Shown here piece by piece: positions 41,224-49,543 of a DNA stretch of 52,142 bases. The translations under genes and the position numbers were made by a program. Within the stretch, counting starts at the first letter, position 1; every line of letters begins with the position of its first letter. The notes under the pieces are model-generated. The model was not told where the DNA came from and searched no databases. It was given only the letters and a program-made list of their open reading frames with translations. The stretch covers positions 1 through 52,142 of the forward strand of contig NZ_BOMB01000035.1 of assembly GCF_016861975.1 (NCBI RefSeq). Direction: 5' to 3'. The DNA comes from Actinocatenispora rupis. Lineage in GTDB: Bacteria > Actinomycetota > Actinomycetes > Mycobacteriales > Micromonosporaceae.

Positions 41224-42209
41224 GACAGCTCCTCCAGGCGTACGGGCCGCTGCTCGCGGCGGGACCGTTCGGCGGCCTCGGCGACCAGCAGCGCCGCGAG
41301 CGCTTCCGTTCCAGGGCAAGGGTTCTCGCCGTCGCCGCCCGCCAGCGCCACGAACGCCGACAGCTCCGCGACGTACGCCTCGGCGAACCGGTCCGCGAAT
41401 CCCGCGTACGGTTCGGCCGGCGCCGTACCCAGATCGGCGGACGGCAGCGGCGAGCGCGCGTCGAGCCCGGCGACCAGGGTGCCCGCCGACCCGTGCGCCT
41501 CCAGCCGCACGTCGTAGCCGGCGCCGTTGTACCGGGTGGCGGTGCACACCGCGAGCGCGCCGTCGGACAGCGTCAGTACGCTGACCGCGGTGTCCACGTC
41601 GCCGGCCGCGGCGAAGAACTCGGCGCCGGTGTTCGCGCCGGTCGCCGACACGGCCACGACCTCCCGGCCCGTCACCCACCGCACCGCGTCGTAGTCGTGC
41701 ACCGCGCAGTCCCGGAAGATGCCCCCCGACCCCGCGATGTACGCAGCCGGCGGCGGCGCCGGATCGCTGGTACAGCCCCGGAGCGTGTGCACCCGGCCGA
41801 GCGTGCCGGCGCGTACCGCGTCGCGCAGCGCCCGGAATCCGGCGTCGAACCGGCGCTGGAAACCCACCTGTAGCACCAGATCCGCGTCCGCGACGGCGGC
41901 CACCAGGTCGCGCGTCTCGGCCAGGCCGGCGGCCACCGGCTTCTCGCAGAACGTCGGCAGCCCGAGCGCCGCGGCCCGCCGGATCAGCGGCGCGTGCCCC
42001 TCGGTCGGCGTCGCGACCACGAGGGCGTCGACCCCGGCGAGCAGCTCGGCCACCCCGTCGACCACCACCGCACCGGTACGATCCGCGACCTCCGCCGCCC
42101 GCGTACGGTCCGGGTCGCTCACCACCACCCGGTCGACCGCGGGCAGCGAGGCGAGCGTCGTGGCGTGGCGGGCGCCGATCCGGCCTGCCCCGGCGAGTCC
42201 GATACGCAT
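41220..42209 (-). CDS. iolG: Inositol 2-dehydrogenase IolG
   Basis: 329 aa Gfo/Idh/MocA oxidoreductase; oxidises myo-inositol to 2-keto-myo-inositol with NAD. Rossmann motif GLAGAGRIGARHATTLA (about 4-20); the catalytic Lys is in TFCEKPVAAGL; DCAVHDYDAVRWVTG carries the Asp and His of the active site; GFQRRFDAGF is the usual segment. It is the first gene of the six-gene operon, transcribed away from the GntR regulator across 201 bases with a symmetric operator. Weak ribosome binding site (ACGGA). The operon lacks iolA and any transporter within the window. Confidence 0.94.
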   Translation of the reverse strand: MRIGLAGAGRIGARHATTLASLPAVDRVVVSDPDRTRAAEVADRTGAVVVDGVAELLAGVDALVVATPTEGHAPLIRRAAALGLPTFCEKPVAAGLAETRDLVAAVADADLVLQVGFQRRFDAGFRALRDAVRAGTLGRVHTLRGCTSDPAPPPAAYIAGSGGIFRDCAVHDYDAVRWVTGREVVAVSATGANTGAEFFAAAGDVDTAVSVLTLSDGALAVCTATRYNGAGYDVRLEAHGSAGTLVAGLDARSPLPSADLGTAPAEPYAGFADRFAEAYVAELSAFVALAGGDGENPCPGTEALAALLVAEAAERSRREQRPVRLEELS

Positions 42210-42307
42210 GCTGGTGTGGTCCGTCTCTGTCGGGGACGTCTGCATCCGCACGCGCGGCGCGGTACGCCGACGGCGTCGGCACCGTTCTATCCCGCTGGCG
42301 CTCCGGC

Positions 42308-42366
42308 CGTCAAGCATTTGTTAGGACATACGGACGTCCTGATCCCTGCGGTACCGGGTGCATAAT
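42308..42366. promoter_or_regulatory. Divergent iol promoters with candidate operator
   Basis: A dyad TTAGGAC-N8-GTCCTGA (42321-42342, one mismatch in the arms) lies between the divergent genes. For iolG, TTGACG on the minus strand (42313-42308) is a good -35. For the GntR gene, CATAAT (42361-42366) is a good -10. The dyad touches both, so a GntR dimer could repress both directions. Confidence 0.65.
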
Positions 42367-42410
42367 GGCGACGCCGCACGGCCACGCCGCCCCGCGCCGA
42401 GGAGCCCTCC

Positions 42411-43154
42411 GTGACCCGCATCGCCGATGAGATCACCGTCGACAGATCCAGCCCCGTCCCGCTCTACTTCCAGGTCGCCAGCCGGCTGGAGGACCTCATC
42501 ACCGCGGGCCGCCTGGAACCGGGCACCCGGCTGGACAACGAGATCGCGCTCGCCGACCAGCTCGGCCTGTCCCGACCCACCATGCGGCAGGCGATCGGCC
42601 ACCTCGTCGACCGCGGCCTGCTCGTCCGCCGCCGCGGCGTCGGCACCCAGGTCGTGCACGGCACCGTCCGCCGCCGCCTCGAACTCTCCAGCCTGTACGA
42701 GGACCTCGCCGCCGCCGCGCGCCAGCCGCGTACCGAGGTGTTGGGGTTGTCGACCGTCGAGGCCGACGAGCAGGTCGCCGCCGCGCTCCGGATCGAGCCC
42801 GGCCACCCCGTCACCTTCCTCGAACGCCTCCGGTACGCGCAGGGCGAACCGCTCGCGCTGATGCACAACCACCTGCCCGCCGGCCGCGTCGACCTGACCG
42901 CCCGCGACCTGACCCGCGACGGGCTCTACCCGACGCTGCGCGCCGCCGGCGTACGGCTGGCCACCGCGGACCAGTCGGTCGGCGCGCGCCGGGCGACCGC
43001 CGCCGAGGCGCGGCTGCTCGGCGAGTCACGCGGCGCGCCGCTGCTCACCATGACCCGCACCGCGTACGACGGCGCCGGGCGACCGGTCGAGTACGGACGG
43101 CACGTGTACCGGGCGTCGCGCTACACGTTCGAGTTGACCCTCACCGCACGCTGA
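42411..43154 (+). CDS. iolR: GntR/HutC family regulator of inositol genes
   Basis: 247 aa. N-terminal winged HTH (about 15-80: PVPLYFQVASRLEDLITAGR, then ALADQLGLSRPTMRQAIGHL) and a C-terminal UTRA ligand domain (FLERLRYAQGEPLALMHNHL, then YDGAGRPVEYGRHVYRASRY). GTG start with GAGGAG upstream. By position it represses the divergent iol operon and is relieved by an inositol breakdown product; the name is by context. A hypothetical gene follows on the same strand after 55 bases. Confidence 0.87.
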   Translation: MTRIADEITVDRSSPVPLYFQVASRLEDLITAGRLEPGTRLDNEIALADQLGLSRPTMRQAIGHLVDRGLLVRRRGVGTQVVHGTVRRRLELSSLYEDLAAAARQPRTEVLGLSTVEADEQVAAALRIEPGHPVTFLERLRYAQGEPLALMHNHLPAGRVDLTARDLTRDGLYPTLRAAGVRLATADQSVGARRATAAEARLLGESRGAPLLTMTRTAYDGAGRPVEYGRHVYRASRYTFELTLTAR

Positions 43155-43209
43155 GCCCCGGGTGGCCGCCGGGCCGTACGCTGCGGTCCCCGCGGAAAGG
43201 ACGAACACC

Positions 43210-44091
43210 ATGGGCACGGACGCCGACCTGCCGGTCCTCACCACCGACCAGGCCGACCGGCTGCGCGCCGAGGCACGGGCCGCGTTCGCCCGGCGCGGCG
43301 TCGACGTCACCGGCGACGGCGCCGAACTGCGCGCCGGCGACCGCCGGTTCCCGCTGCACACCGTCGCGCAGAAGGTACGCCAGGCCGACGAACAGTACTG
43401 GCCGCAGGTGATCGACGCGCACGTCGGCGCCCTTTTCGGCACCCCGGACAGCGCCGACGACCTCACCGACGACGACCTGCTCGCCGGCACGTACCTGCGG
43501 CTCCTGCCGGACGACTTCGCGCCCGACCCCGCCGCCTTCCGGTACGTGCGGCCCGTCGCCGCCGGGCTCGTCGCCGCCCTCGCCGTCGACCTCCCCCAGG
43601 CCGTCCAGGTACTCGACGACGCCACCGTCGCGCGGCTCGACGCCGACGCGGCCTGGGCCGCCGGCCACCGCAACCTCGCCGCCCTGCCCGTCGAGGACCA
43701 CCAGGTCGCCGAACGCCCCGACGGCGCCCGGATCCACCTCGTCAACGGTGCCTCGATGTTCGTCGCCAGCATGGCGCTCACCCTGCCCGACCTCCTCCGC
43801 CGTACCACCGGCGCCGAGCCGCCGGCCGACGGCGTCCTCGTCGCCGTACCGTGGCGGCACCACATCGCGTTCCACCCGATCGTCGACGCCACCGCGCTCA
43901 CCGCCCTCAACGACATGACCGCGTACGCCGTCGGCGCGCACGCCGACAACCCCGGCCCCCTGTCCCCCCGCCTCTACTGGTGGCACGACGGCACCCTCAC
44001 CTCCACCACGCACATCGACGACGCGGCCCGCACCATCACCCCCGCACCGCCCGCCGAACTCATCGACATCCTCGTACGCCTCCGCGGCTGA
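43210..44091 (+). CDS. Conserved hypothetical protein (DUF1444-like)
   Basis: 293 aa, not firmly recognised. It has some resemblance to DUF1444/YtpQ-type proteins: FPLHTVAQKVRQADEQYWPQ, RYVRPVAAGLVAALAVDLPQ, then VHLVNGASMFVAS-like INGASMFVASMAL and VPWRHHIAFHPI. No signal peptide or transmembrane segment. AAAGGA precedes the ATG at 43210. It follows the GntR gene on the same strand and may share its transcript, but nothing in the sequence ties it to inositol. A long antisense frame across it is an artefact. Confidence 0.7.
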   Translation: MGTDADLPVLTTDQADRLRAEARAAFARRGVDVTGDGAELRAGDRRFPLHTVAQKVRQADEQYWPQVIDAHVGALFGTPDSADDLTDDDLLAGTYLRLLPDDFAPDPAAFRYVRPVAAGLVAALAVDLPQAVQVLDDATVARLDADAAWAAGHRNLAALPVEDHQVAERPDGARIHLVNGASMFVASMALTLPDLLRRTTGAEPPADGVLVAVPWRHHIAFHPIVDATALTALNDMTAYAVGAHADNPGPLSPRLYWWHDGTLTSTTHIDDAARTITPAPPAELIDILVRLRG

Positions 44092-44388
44092 CCCCCGCGT
44101 TCCGCCTGACACGGGTCGGGGCTCCTTCCAGGCGTCGGTACGCCAGCGCTGGTGGGCGATGCCGTGGCGCCAGTGGGACCACGCGGTGCGGCGGGCGACG
44201 GCGCCGATGCGCCACATGATGGCGTCTCAGCGCCCCGGAAGCGAGCGATCGCTGGTACCAGGCGGCTTCGCGGCGACCGACGGTACTCCGAGCGCGGTGC
44301 GGCGCGTACCGTCGCCCGCGCTCCGGGTGGTTGACGGCGGCTTCTAGAGTGCGGGGCGCCACCGCGGCCGTCTGGGGAGGAACCTGGC
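44092..44388. other. Gap without a firm gene
   Basis: A minus-strand frame near 44100-44217 starts MWRIGAVARRTAWSHWRHGI and is oddly Trp-rich, but it runs on antisense through the preceding gene. No other signal is seen apart from the TAGAGT hexamer near 44346, which may be the promoter of the next gene. Confidence 0.35.
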
Positions 44389-45576
44389 ATGAGCACCGCG
44401 ACCGTACGACCGGACGGGCCGCGCCGGCTGGTGCCCGTCCTGATGCTGGCCGGCGCGGTGGTCGGGCTGGTCGACGTGGCGCTGGCGGTGGTGCTGGCGG
44501 TGCACTCCCGGCACGGCATCGGCACGCTGCACACCCTGCCGCCGCAGTTGGCCGCCACGGTCGACACCGGCACCGTCGAGATCGCGCAGGCATTGGCCTC
44601 CGGGTACACGGGGGTGCTCGGTCTGGCGATGCTCGCGCTGGTGCCCGTGGCGCTGCTGATCCGTCGTGGACGTGCGCTGGTCGGTGTCATCACCGCGGGT
44701 GTCCTCGCCGTCGGCCAACTGGCCGGGATCGCCGTGGCCTTCGTCGCCGGCCAACTCGTCGACACGGCCACCACCCGCATGGCGAAGACACTCTGCCCGA
44801 CCTGGCCGCACTGCGAGTCCGGAGCAGGCCAACTGGTCGAGAGGATGCACGGCCTGCTGCTGCCCGGCTGGTACCTGCCCGGGTACGGCGCCGCCGCGTT
44901 CCTCGCCGCCGTACTGCTGCTCGTCGCGGCCGTCCTTCTCCTCACCACCCGCCGCCCCGCGCCGGCAGGACACCCGACCCCACCCGGCGCACCGTTCCCC
45001 GGCGGACAGTTCCCGGGCGGCGCGTTCCCCGGCGCACAGTCCCCGAACGTGCCGGGCAACCGGCTCCCCGGCGCACCGGCCCCGCACGGCCAGGTCCCGG
45101 GCGCACCGATGCCGAGCGGCCAGATCCCCGGGGCGCCAGGCCCGACCGGGCAGACGCCGAGCGGCCAGGTACCGGGCGCGCAGCCCGCGGGCAGTCAGGT
45201 ACCGGGTGACCCGATCCCCGGCGGGCAGGCCCCGGCCACTCCGACGACGCCCGGCGCACCACCTCTCGCCGGGCAGATGCCAGGTGCACAGATCCCGGGT
45301 GGGCCGACGCTCCGCCCGGCGTTCCCCGACGGTCCGGTTCCTGGTGCGCCATCACCAGCCGGGCACGTCGCCGGCAACCCGGTCCCTGCCGCGCAGGCGC
45401 CGGGCGGACAGGTCCCCGACACGCAGTCGCCCGCCGGGCAGGTTCCCAGCGCGCAGGTTCCTGGCGACGGCAGCCAGGCGCCGGGCGGACAGGTTCCTGG
45501 GGTACAGCCGGCGGCCGGGGAGGGCGCGGGCGGGAAGGCCGGGGACGGGCACCCGACGCGGCCGACCGCGGAGTAG
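44389..45576 (+). CDS. Membrane protein with long Pro/Gly/Gln-rich repeat tail
   Basis: 395 aa. GGAGG precedes the ATG. The first 190 residues hold four transmembrane helices (VLMLAGAVVGLVDVALAVVL, GYTGVLGLAMLALVPVALL, VITAGVLAVGQLAGIAVAFV, GAAAFLAAVLLLVAAVLLL) and an external loop with two Cys (LCPTWPHCESG). Residues about 200-385 are a low-complexity tail of degenerate ten-residue units around GGQVPGAP, GAQIPGG and GNPVPAAQ. The topology places the tail in the cytoplasm if both ends are inside. No family is recognised; the tail resembles those of actinobacterial DivIVA-like or secretion-related scaffolds only in composition. Function unknown. Confidence 0.75.
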   Translation: MSTATVRPDGPRRLVPVLMLAGAVVGLVDVALAVVLAVHSRHGIGTLHTLPPQLAATVDTGTVEIAQALASGYTGVLGLAMLALVPVALLIRRGRALVGVITAGVLAVGQLAGIAVAFVAGQLVDTATTRMAKTLCPTWPHCESGAGQLVERMHGLLLPGWYLPGYGAAAFLAAVLLLVAAVLLLTTRRPAPAGHPTPPGAPFPGGQFPGGAFPGAQSPNVPGNRLPGAPAPHGQVPGAPMPSGQIPGAPGPTGQTPSGQVPGAQPAGSQVPGDPIPGGQAPATPTTPGAPPLAGQMPGAQIPGGPTLRPAFPDGPVPGAPSPAGHVAGNPVPAAQAPGGQVPDTQSPAGQVPSAQVPGDGSQAPGGQVPGVQPAAGEGAGGKAGDGHPTRPTAE

Positions 45577-45600
45577 GCAGGCGATGCAAGAACCGTTCGC

Positions 45601-46629
45601 TCAGGGGTTAAGGGTGACGGTGAGGTGGGCGGACAGGGCGTCCAGTACGGCGGGGGCGTCGAAGATCGCGCCGGCGGAGGCGACGCCGACGGTCCGGGTA
45701 CGGCCGGTCAGGATGCGGTGGACGGCTTCGACGACGAGGGGCGCGCTGACGGCGTAGATGTCGCGGCCGCGGGCGACGGCGCGCCGCTGGACTCCGCCGG
45801 TGCGTACGACGGCGTCGACGAGGAAGGTCTGGTCGGAGCGGCCGGTGTCGTCGGTGGCGACGGGTGCGGGGGTGTCGGGGTCGGCGAGGTCCCGGGCGGC
45901 CTCGACGGTCATGTACGTGCGGACGTCGGGGATGTCGAGGTGGCTGGGGATGGTGACGATGTCGGCCATGGAGTACTCGGCGAGCACGGTGCGCTCGCCC
46001 AGCGGCGCGGGGAACGGCCAGGTCACGGTGCCGGCGTCGTCGTCGCGGTACTCCAGCCGGCCGTGGGCGTACCGGACGCGGCGGCCGGCGCGGCGCTGCC
46101 GGGAGACGGCGCCGGCGGCGCGGGTGCCGGCGGTGGGGTGCCAACTGCTGAGGCCGTACGCGACGTGTGCCTCGTCGGCGGTGGTCGGTTCGCCGAGTGC
46201 GGCGGTGACGAGCAGGTCGCCGAGTCCGCCGTAGAAGGCCATGGCGGGGACGACGGGGACGCCGGCAACGCGGGCCGGTTCGGCGTACCGGGTGAGGGTG
46301 TCGGCGTTGGCCTCGATCTCGGCGGCGACGTCGACGTACGGGATGCCGGCGCGCAGCGCGGCGTCGATCAGCGGCCCGGCGGTCGTGGCGAACGGTCCGG
46401 CGGTGTTGACGACGGCGGCGGAGCCGGCGAGCGCGCGGTCGAGCGAGTCCGGGTCGTCGACGGAGGCGGGCCGGACTGCCAGTCCGGGCGTCCGGTCGGC
46501 GAGGTCGCGCAGCCGGCGGGGGTCGCGGCCGGACGCGACGGGGGCGTACCCGCGGGCGAGCAGTTCGGTCAGTACGAACCGACCGGTGTGGCCGTACGCG
46601 CCGAACACCGTCACCGTTGCCGTACCCAT
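45601..46629 (-). CDS. Saccharopine dehydrogenase-like NAD(P)-binding protein
   Basis: 342 aa of the saccharopine dehydrogenase/trans-acting enoyl reductase family. Rossmann motif TVFGAYGHTGRFVLTELLAR (about 7-26), SGRDPRRL, then VVNTAGPFATTAGPLIDAAL and YVDVAAE. This family rarely uses saccharopine; many actinobacterial members are reductases of lipid or polyketide intermediates. GGAGG precedes the ATG. It is divergent from a GlxA/AraC regulator with only 95 bases between starts, so the regulator probably controls it. Substrate unknown. Confidence 0.85.
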   Translation of the reverse strand: MGTATVTVFGAYGHTGRFVLTELLARGYAPVASGRDPRRLRDLADRTPGLAVRPASVDDPDSLDRALAGSAAVVNTAGPFATTAGPLIDAALRAGIPYVDVAAEIEANADTLTRYAEPARVAGVPVVPAMAFYGGLGDLLVTAALGEPTTADEAHVAYGLSSWHPTAGTRAAGAVSRQRRAGRRVRYAHGRLEYRDDDAGTVTWPFPAPLGERTVLAEYSMADIVTIPSHLDIPDVRTYMTVEAARDLADPDTPAPVATDDTGRSDQTFLVDAVVRTGGVQRRAVARGRDIYAVSAPLVVEAVHRILTGRTRTVGVASAGAIFDAPAVLDALSAHLTVTLNP

Positions 46630-46711
46630 GGGAGCCTCCGTCCGTGATCGGTCGGCCCCATCGTGGCCCGGGCGGGATCGCCGCCGTGAGTGGCCGCAAC
46701 GCCAACATCCG

Positions 46712-46717
46712 TACACT
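46712..46717 (+). promoter_or_regulatory. -10-like hexamer for the GlxA/AraC regulator
   Basis: TACACT is followed by seven bases and the ATG at 46725, with no ribosome binding site. It supports that start and a leaderless mRNA; an upstream GTG at 46686 lies before the hexamer and is therefore unlikely. Confidence 0.5.
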
Positions 46718-46724
46718 TTCGGCC

Positions 46725-47762
46725 ATGCACACGGTCGCGTTCGCGCTCACCGACGGGATGCTGTCGTTCGAGCTGTCCCTGGCGTACGAGGTGTTCGGGG
46801 CGGATCCGGCGGGGCTGGCCGACCGCTGGTACCGGATCGTGGTGTGCGCGCCGGGGCCGGTGCGGGCGGGGCGGTTCCGGCTGGCGCCCGACCACGGCCT
46901 CGACCACCTGGTACGCGCCGACACGGTGATCGTGCCCGGCTGGGCGGACACCGACACCGCCCCGCCCACCGACCTCGTCGACGCGGTACGTGCCGCGCAC
47001 GGAGCGGGCGCGCGGGTGGCGTCGCTGTGCACCGGCGCGTTCGTGCTGGCCGCGGCCGGACTGCTGGACGGGCTGCGGGCGACGACGCACTGGGCGCACA
47101 CCAACGCGCTCGCCGCCCGGCACCCGACCGTACGGGTCGACCCGGACGTGCTGTACGTCGACAACGGGACCGTGCTCACGTCCGCGGGCAAGGCCGCCGC
47201 GCTGGACCTCTGCCTCCACCTGGTACGGCTCGACCACGGATCGGCGGTGGCCAACACGGTCGCCCGGCGCCTCGTCGTACCGCCGCACCGGGACGGCGGG
47301 CAGGCGCAGTTCGTCACCACCCCCGTACCGGCGCCGGAGCAGCACGCGCTCGCCGAGGTGTTCGGCTGGGCGCTGGCCCGGCTGGACCGGCCGCTGACCG
47401 TACCGGATCTGGCGCGCCGGGCCCGGATGAGCCCGCGCAACCTGGGGCGCCACTTCCACGCCGTCACCGGTACGACACCGCTGCGATGGCTGCTGGCGCA
47501 ACGGATCCGGCGCGCGCAGGAGTTGCTGGAGACCACCGGCGACGGCATCGACGCCATCGCGGTCGCCACCGGCCTGGGTACGGCGACGACGCTGCGGCGG
47601 CACTTCCAGCGCACCGTGGGCGTACCGCCGGACACGTACCGGCGGACGTTCCTGGCACGTACCGGGGAGGCGGGTCAGGCGGGGACTGAACCTCTCCGAT
47701 GGCCGCGCGGTCGACAGTCCGAATTGTCGCTTTGTTCGACTGTTCAACAATTGGACAGTTGA
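46725..47762 (+). CDS. GlxA family (DJ-1/PfpI + AraC) transcriptional regulator
   Basis: 345 aa. N-terminal DJ-1/PfpI domain (about 1-185: VAFALTDGMLSFELSLAYEV, ASLCTGAFVLAAAGLLDGLR with the elbow Cys, TSAGKAAALDLCLHLVRL). C-terminal AraC DNA-binding domain (about 210-315: LARRARMSPRNLGRHFHAVT, then TPLRWLLAQRIRRAQELLE and ATGLGTATTLRRHFQRTVGV). Such regulators usually activate nearby catabolic genes, here the divergent oxidoreductase. The last 17 codons (ending SELSLCSTVQQLDS) are made of a period-8 repeat, so the C-terminus has been changed by the repeat. A normal end would lie near RTFLARTG. Confidence 0.92.
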   Translation: MHTVAFALTDGMLSFELSLAYEVFGADPAGLADRWYRIVVCAPGPVRAGRFRLAPDHGLDHLVRADTVIVPGWADTDTAPPTDLVDAVRAAHGAGARVASLCTGAFVLAAAGLLDGLRATTHWAHTNALAARHPTVRVDPDVLYVDNGTVLTSAGKAAALDLCLHLVRLDHGSAVANTVARRLVVPPHRDGGQAQFVTTPVPAPEQHALAEVFGWALARLDRPLTVPDLARRARMSPRNLGRHFHAVTGTTPLRWLLAQRIRRAQELLETTGDGIDAIAVATGLGTATTLRRHFQRTVGVPPDTYRRTFLARTGEAGQAGTEPLRWPRGRQSELSLCSTVQQLDS

Positions 47763-47782
47763 ACAGTTGAACAATCGATAGC
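47711..47782. repeat. Period-8 AT-rich repeat, copy A
   Basis: Nine consecutive 8-base words, several variants of TTGAACAG: TTCAACAA, TTGGACAG, TTGAACAG, TTGAACAA, TCGATAGC. ACTGTTCAAC (47739-47748) and GTTGAACAGT (47758-47767) form a 10-bp stem with a 9-base loop. The AT content is far from that of the window. The block overlaps the end of the GlxA/AraC gene. Copy B lies at 51577-51704. Confidence 0.85.
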
Positions 47783-47824
47783 GCATCGGCCGGGGCAGCG
47801 CACCCGCCGCCCCGACCCGACGGA

Positions 47825-47845
47825 ATCGCTTGTACCGCAAGCGAT
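47825..47845. terminator. Hairpin between convergent genes
   Basis: ATCGCTTG/CAAGCGAT, 8-bp perfect stem with a 5-base loop, between the GlxA/AraC gene (plus) and the ABC permease gene (minus). No T-run. It could end transcripts from both sides. Confidence 0.65.
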
Positions 47846-47852
47846 CCGTACG

Positions 47853-48653
47853 TCAGCGGACGTCGCGGCGCAGTGGGGCGAGGACGGCGACTGTGGCCGC
47901 GACCGCGGCGTACCCGAGGAGAAGCAGGGCACCGGTCGTCGGCGGCAGCAGGCGGATCCCGCCGGTGGGCACCTGCTGGGCCACGGCGTCGGCGACGTAG
48001 TGGAAACCGGTGAGCGCGGAGAGCGCGCCGCCGGGGAGTACCGGGTAGAGGGTGTTGACGCCGGGGATGATCATCAGCAGCGTCTCGCCGGCGTACAGGT
48101 AACCGACGACGACGGCGAGGGCGAGGATCTGGTTGCGCAGCAACGCACCCACCGCGACACCGAGCACCGTGTACACCGCCATCGCGACGCCGATCCGGGC
48201 CAGCAGGCCGGCAACCACCGACGCCGACAACCCGAGCGGTACGCCGCGCGCCGCGGCCCCGCCGTACAGGCCGAGGCCGGCGGTCACCGCGAGCGTCGCC
48301 CCGTACGCCAGCCCCGCCACCGTGTACGCGACGAGCTTCGCCACCACCACCCGCCCGCGCGCCGGTACGAACAGGAACGTCACGTCGACCGTGCGGTACC
48401 GGTACTCGGTGGTCATGGCGAGGGTGCCGAGCGCGGCGGGCACGAACGCGGTGAACCCGAGCATCCCCAGCACCAGCCGTACGCCGGTCGCGGTGTGCAG
48501 GCCGGGCATCGGCGGGGTGAAGTGTTCGGGCCCGGTGAGGGCGAGCGCGCCGGTGAGCCCGCCGCCGAAGCCGACCGCGACGAGCAGCCCCACCCACCAG
48601 AGTCGGGTGGCGGCGAGCCTGCGCAGTTCGGCGGTGACCAGGGCGCGCGTCAT
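47853..48653 (-). CDS. ABC-2 type transporter permease
   Basis: 266 aa with six hydrophobic segments. It has the ABC-2 permease layout: LVTAELRRLAATRLWWVGLL start, a first helix pair, EYRYRTVDVTFLFVPARGRV as the coupling region, then ALLRNQILALAVVVGYLYAG and final helices. It pairs with the ATPase encoded just upstream (ATGA overlap at 48650-48653). The pair is probably a small exporter of the DrrAB/BcrAB or daunorubicin-resistance type; the cargo is unknown. It is the last gene of the four-gene operon. Confidence 0.9.
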   Translation of the reverse strand: MTRALVTAELRRLAATRLWWVGLLVAVGFGGGLTGALALTGPEHFTPPMPGLHTATGVRLVLGMLGFTAFVPAALGTLAMTTEYRYRTVDVTFLFVPARGRVVVAKLVAYTVAGLAYGATLAVTAGLGLYGGAAARGVPLGLSASVVAGLLARIGVAMAVYTVLGVAVGALLRNQILALAVVVGYLYAGETLLMIIPGVNTLYPVLPGGALSALTGFHYVADAVAQQVPTGGIRLLPPTTGALLLLGYAAVAATVAVLAPLRRDVR

Positions 48654-49543
48654 GCCGCCTCCTCCGCGGTCAGGTCGAGGAACAGCCGTTCCAGGTCGGC
48701 CGGTTCGGTCCGCAGCTCGTGCACCCGTACACCGTCGGCGGCGGCGAGGTCCGCGATCCGCGCCGCGTCCGCCCCGCGTACGCGGAGGTGGTGGGGGCCG
48801 TCCGGGGTGACGGTGAGGGCGTGCGCGGTGAGCAGCCGGGCGAGCGCCGGCGCGTCGGGCGTACCGACGACCACGGCGAGCGGACCGGCGAGCTCCGCCC
48901 ACGGCCCGGCCGCCACGAGCCGGCCGCGGTGCAGGACGAGGACGTCGTCGGCGATCTGGCGTACCTCACCGAGGACGTGGCTGGAGACCAGCACCGTACG
49001 ACCCTCGTCGGCGAGCCGGCGCAGCAGCGCCCGCAGCCACGCCGCGCCGGCCGGGTCGAGGCCGTTGCCCGGCTCGTCCAGCAGCAGCACCGACGGGTCG
49101 CCGAGCAGCGCGGTGGCGAGCGCGAGCCGCTGCCGCATGCCCGTGGAGTACGTGCCGATGCGGCGGTCCGCGGCGCCGGTCAGCTCCAGCAGGTCGAGCA
49201 GGTCACCGACCCGGCGGGCGGGGTAGCCGCCCATCGCCGCGTACACGCCGAGGTGGCGGCGCGCGGTGTGCCCCGGGTGGAACGCGCCGGGCGTGAACGC
49301 GGCGCCCACCACCGACGTCGGCCGGTCGAGCGCGCGGTACGGCCGGCCGCCGATGGTGACCGTGCCCGCCGTCGGCGTCACCAGCCCCAGGATCATCCGC
49401 AGCGTGGTGGTCTTGCCCGCACCGTTCGGCCCGAGGAACCCGGTCACCGCACCCGGCCGTACCGAGAAGGTCAGGTCCCGCACGGCGGTGACGTGGCCGT
49501 ACCGCTTGGTCAGGGCGGTCGCCTCGATCGTCGTCCCGGTCAC
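48650..49543 (-). CDS. ABC transporter ATP-binding protein
   Basis: 297 aa exporter ATPase. Walker A GPNGAGKTTTLRM (about 38-50), signature YSTGMRQRLALATALLGDP, Walker B VLLLDEPGNGLDPAG and the H-loop His in VSSHVLGEVRQ are intact. The C-terminal 80 residues are the usual DrrA/BcrA-type extension. GTG start overlaps the preceding stop by four bases (GTGA), and its stop overlaps the permease ATG. An ATPase plus permease dimer at the membrane is the expected complex. Confidence 0.95.
   Translation of the reverse strand: MTGTTIEATALTKRYGHVTAVRDLTFSVRPGAVTGFLGPNGAGKTTTLRMILGLVTPTAGTVTIGGRPYRALDRPTSVVGAAFTPGAFHPGHTARRHLGVYAAMGGYPARRVGDLLDLLELTGAADRRIGTYSTGMRQRLALATALLGDPSVLLLDEPGNGLDPAGAAWLRALLRRLADEGRTVLVSSHVLGEVRQIADDVLVLHRGRLVAAGPWAELAGPLAVVVGTPDAPALARLLTAHALTVTPDGPHHLRVRGADAARIADLAAADGVRVHELRTEPADLERLFLDLTAEEAA

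Noticed and set aside
44100-44217. A Trp-rich small protein on the minus strand
   Set aside because: Its frame continues antisense through the preceding gene and no ribosome binding site or -10-like hexamer precedes it.
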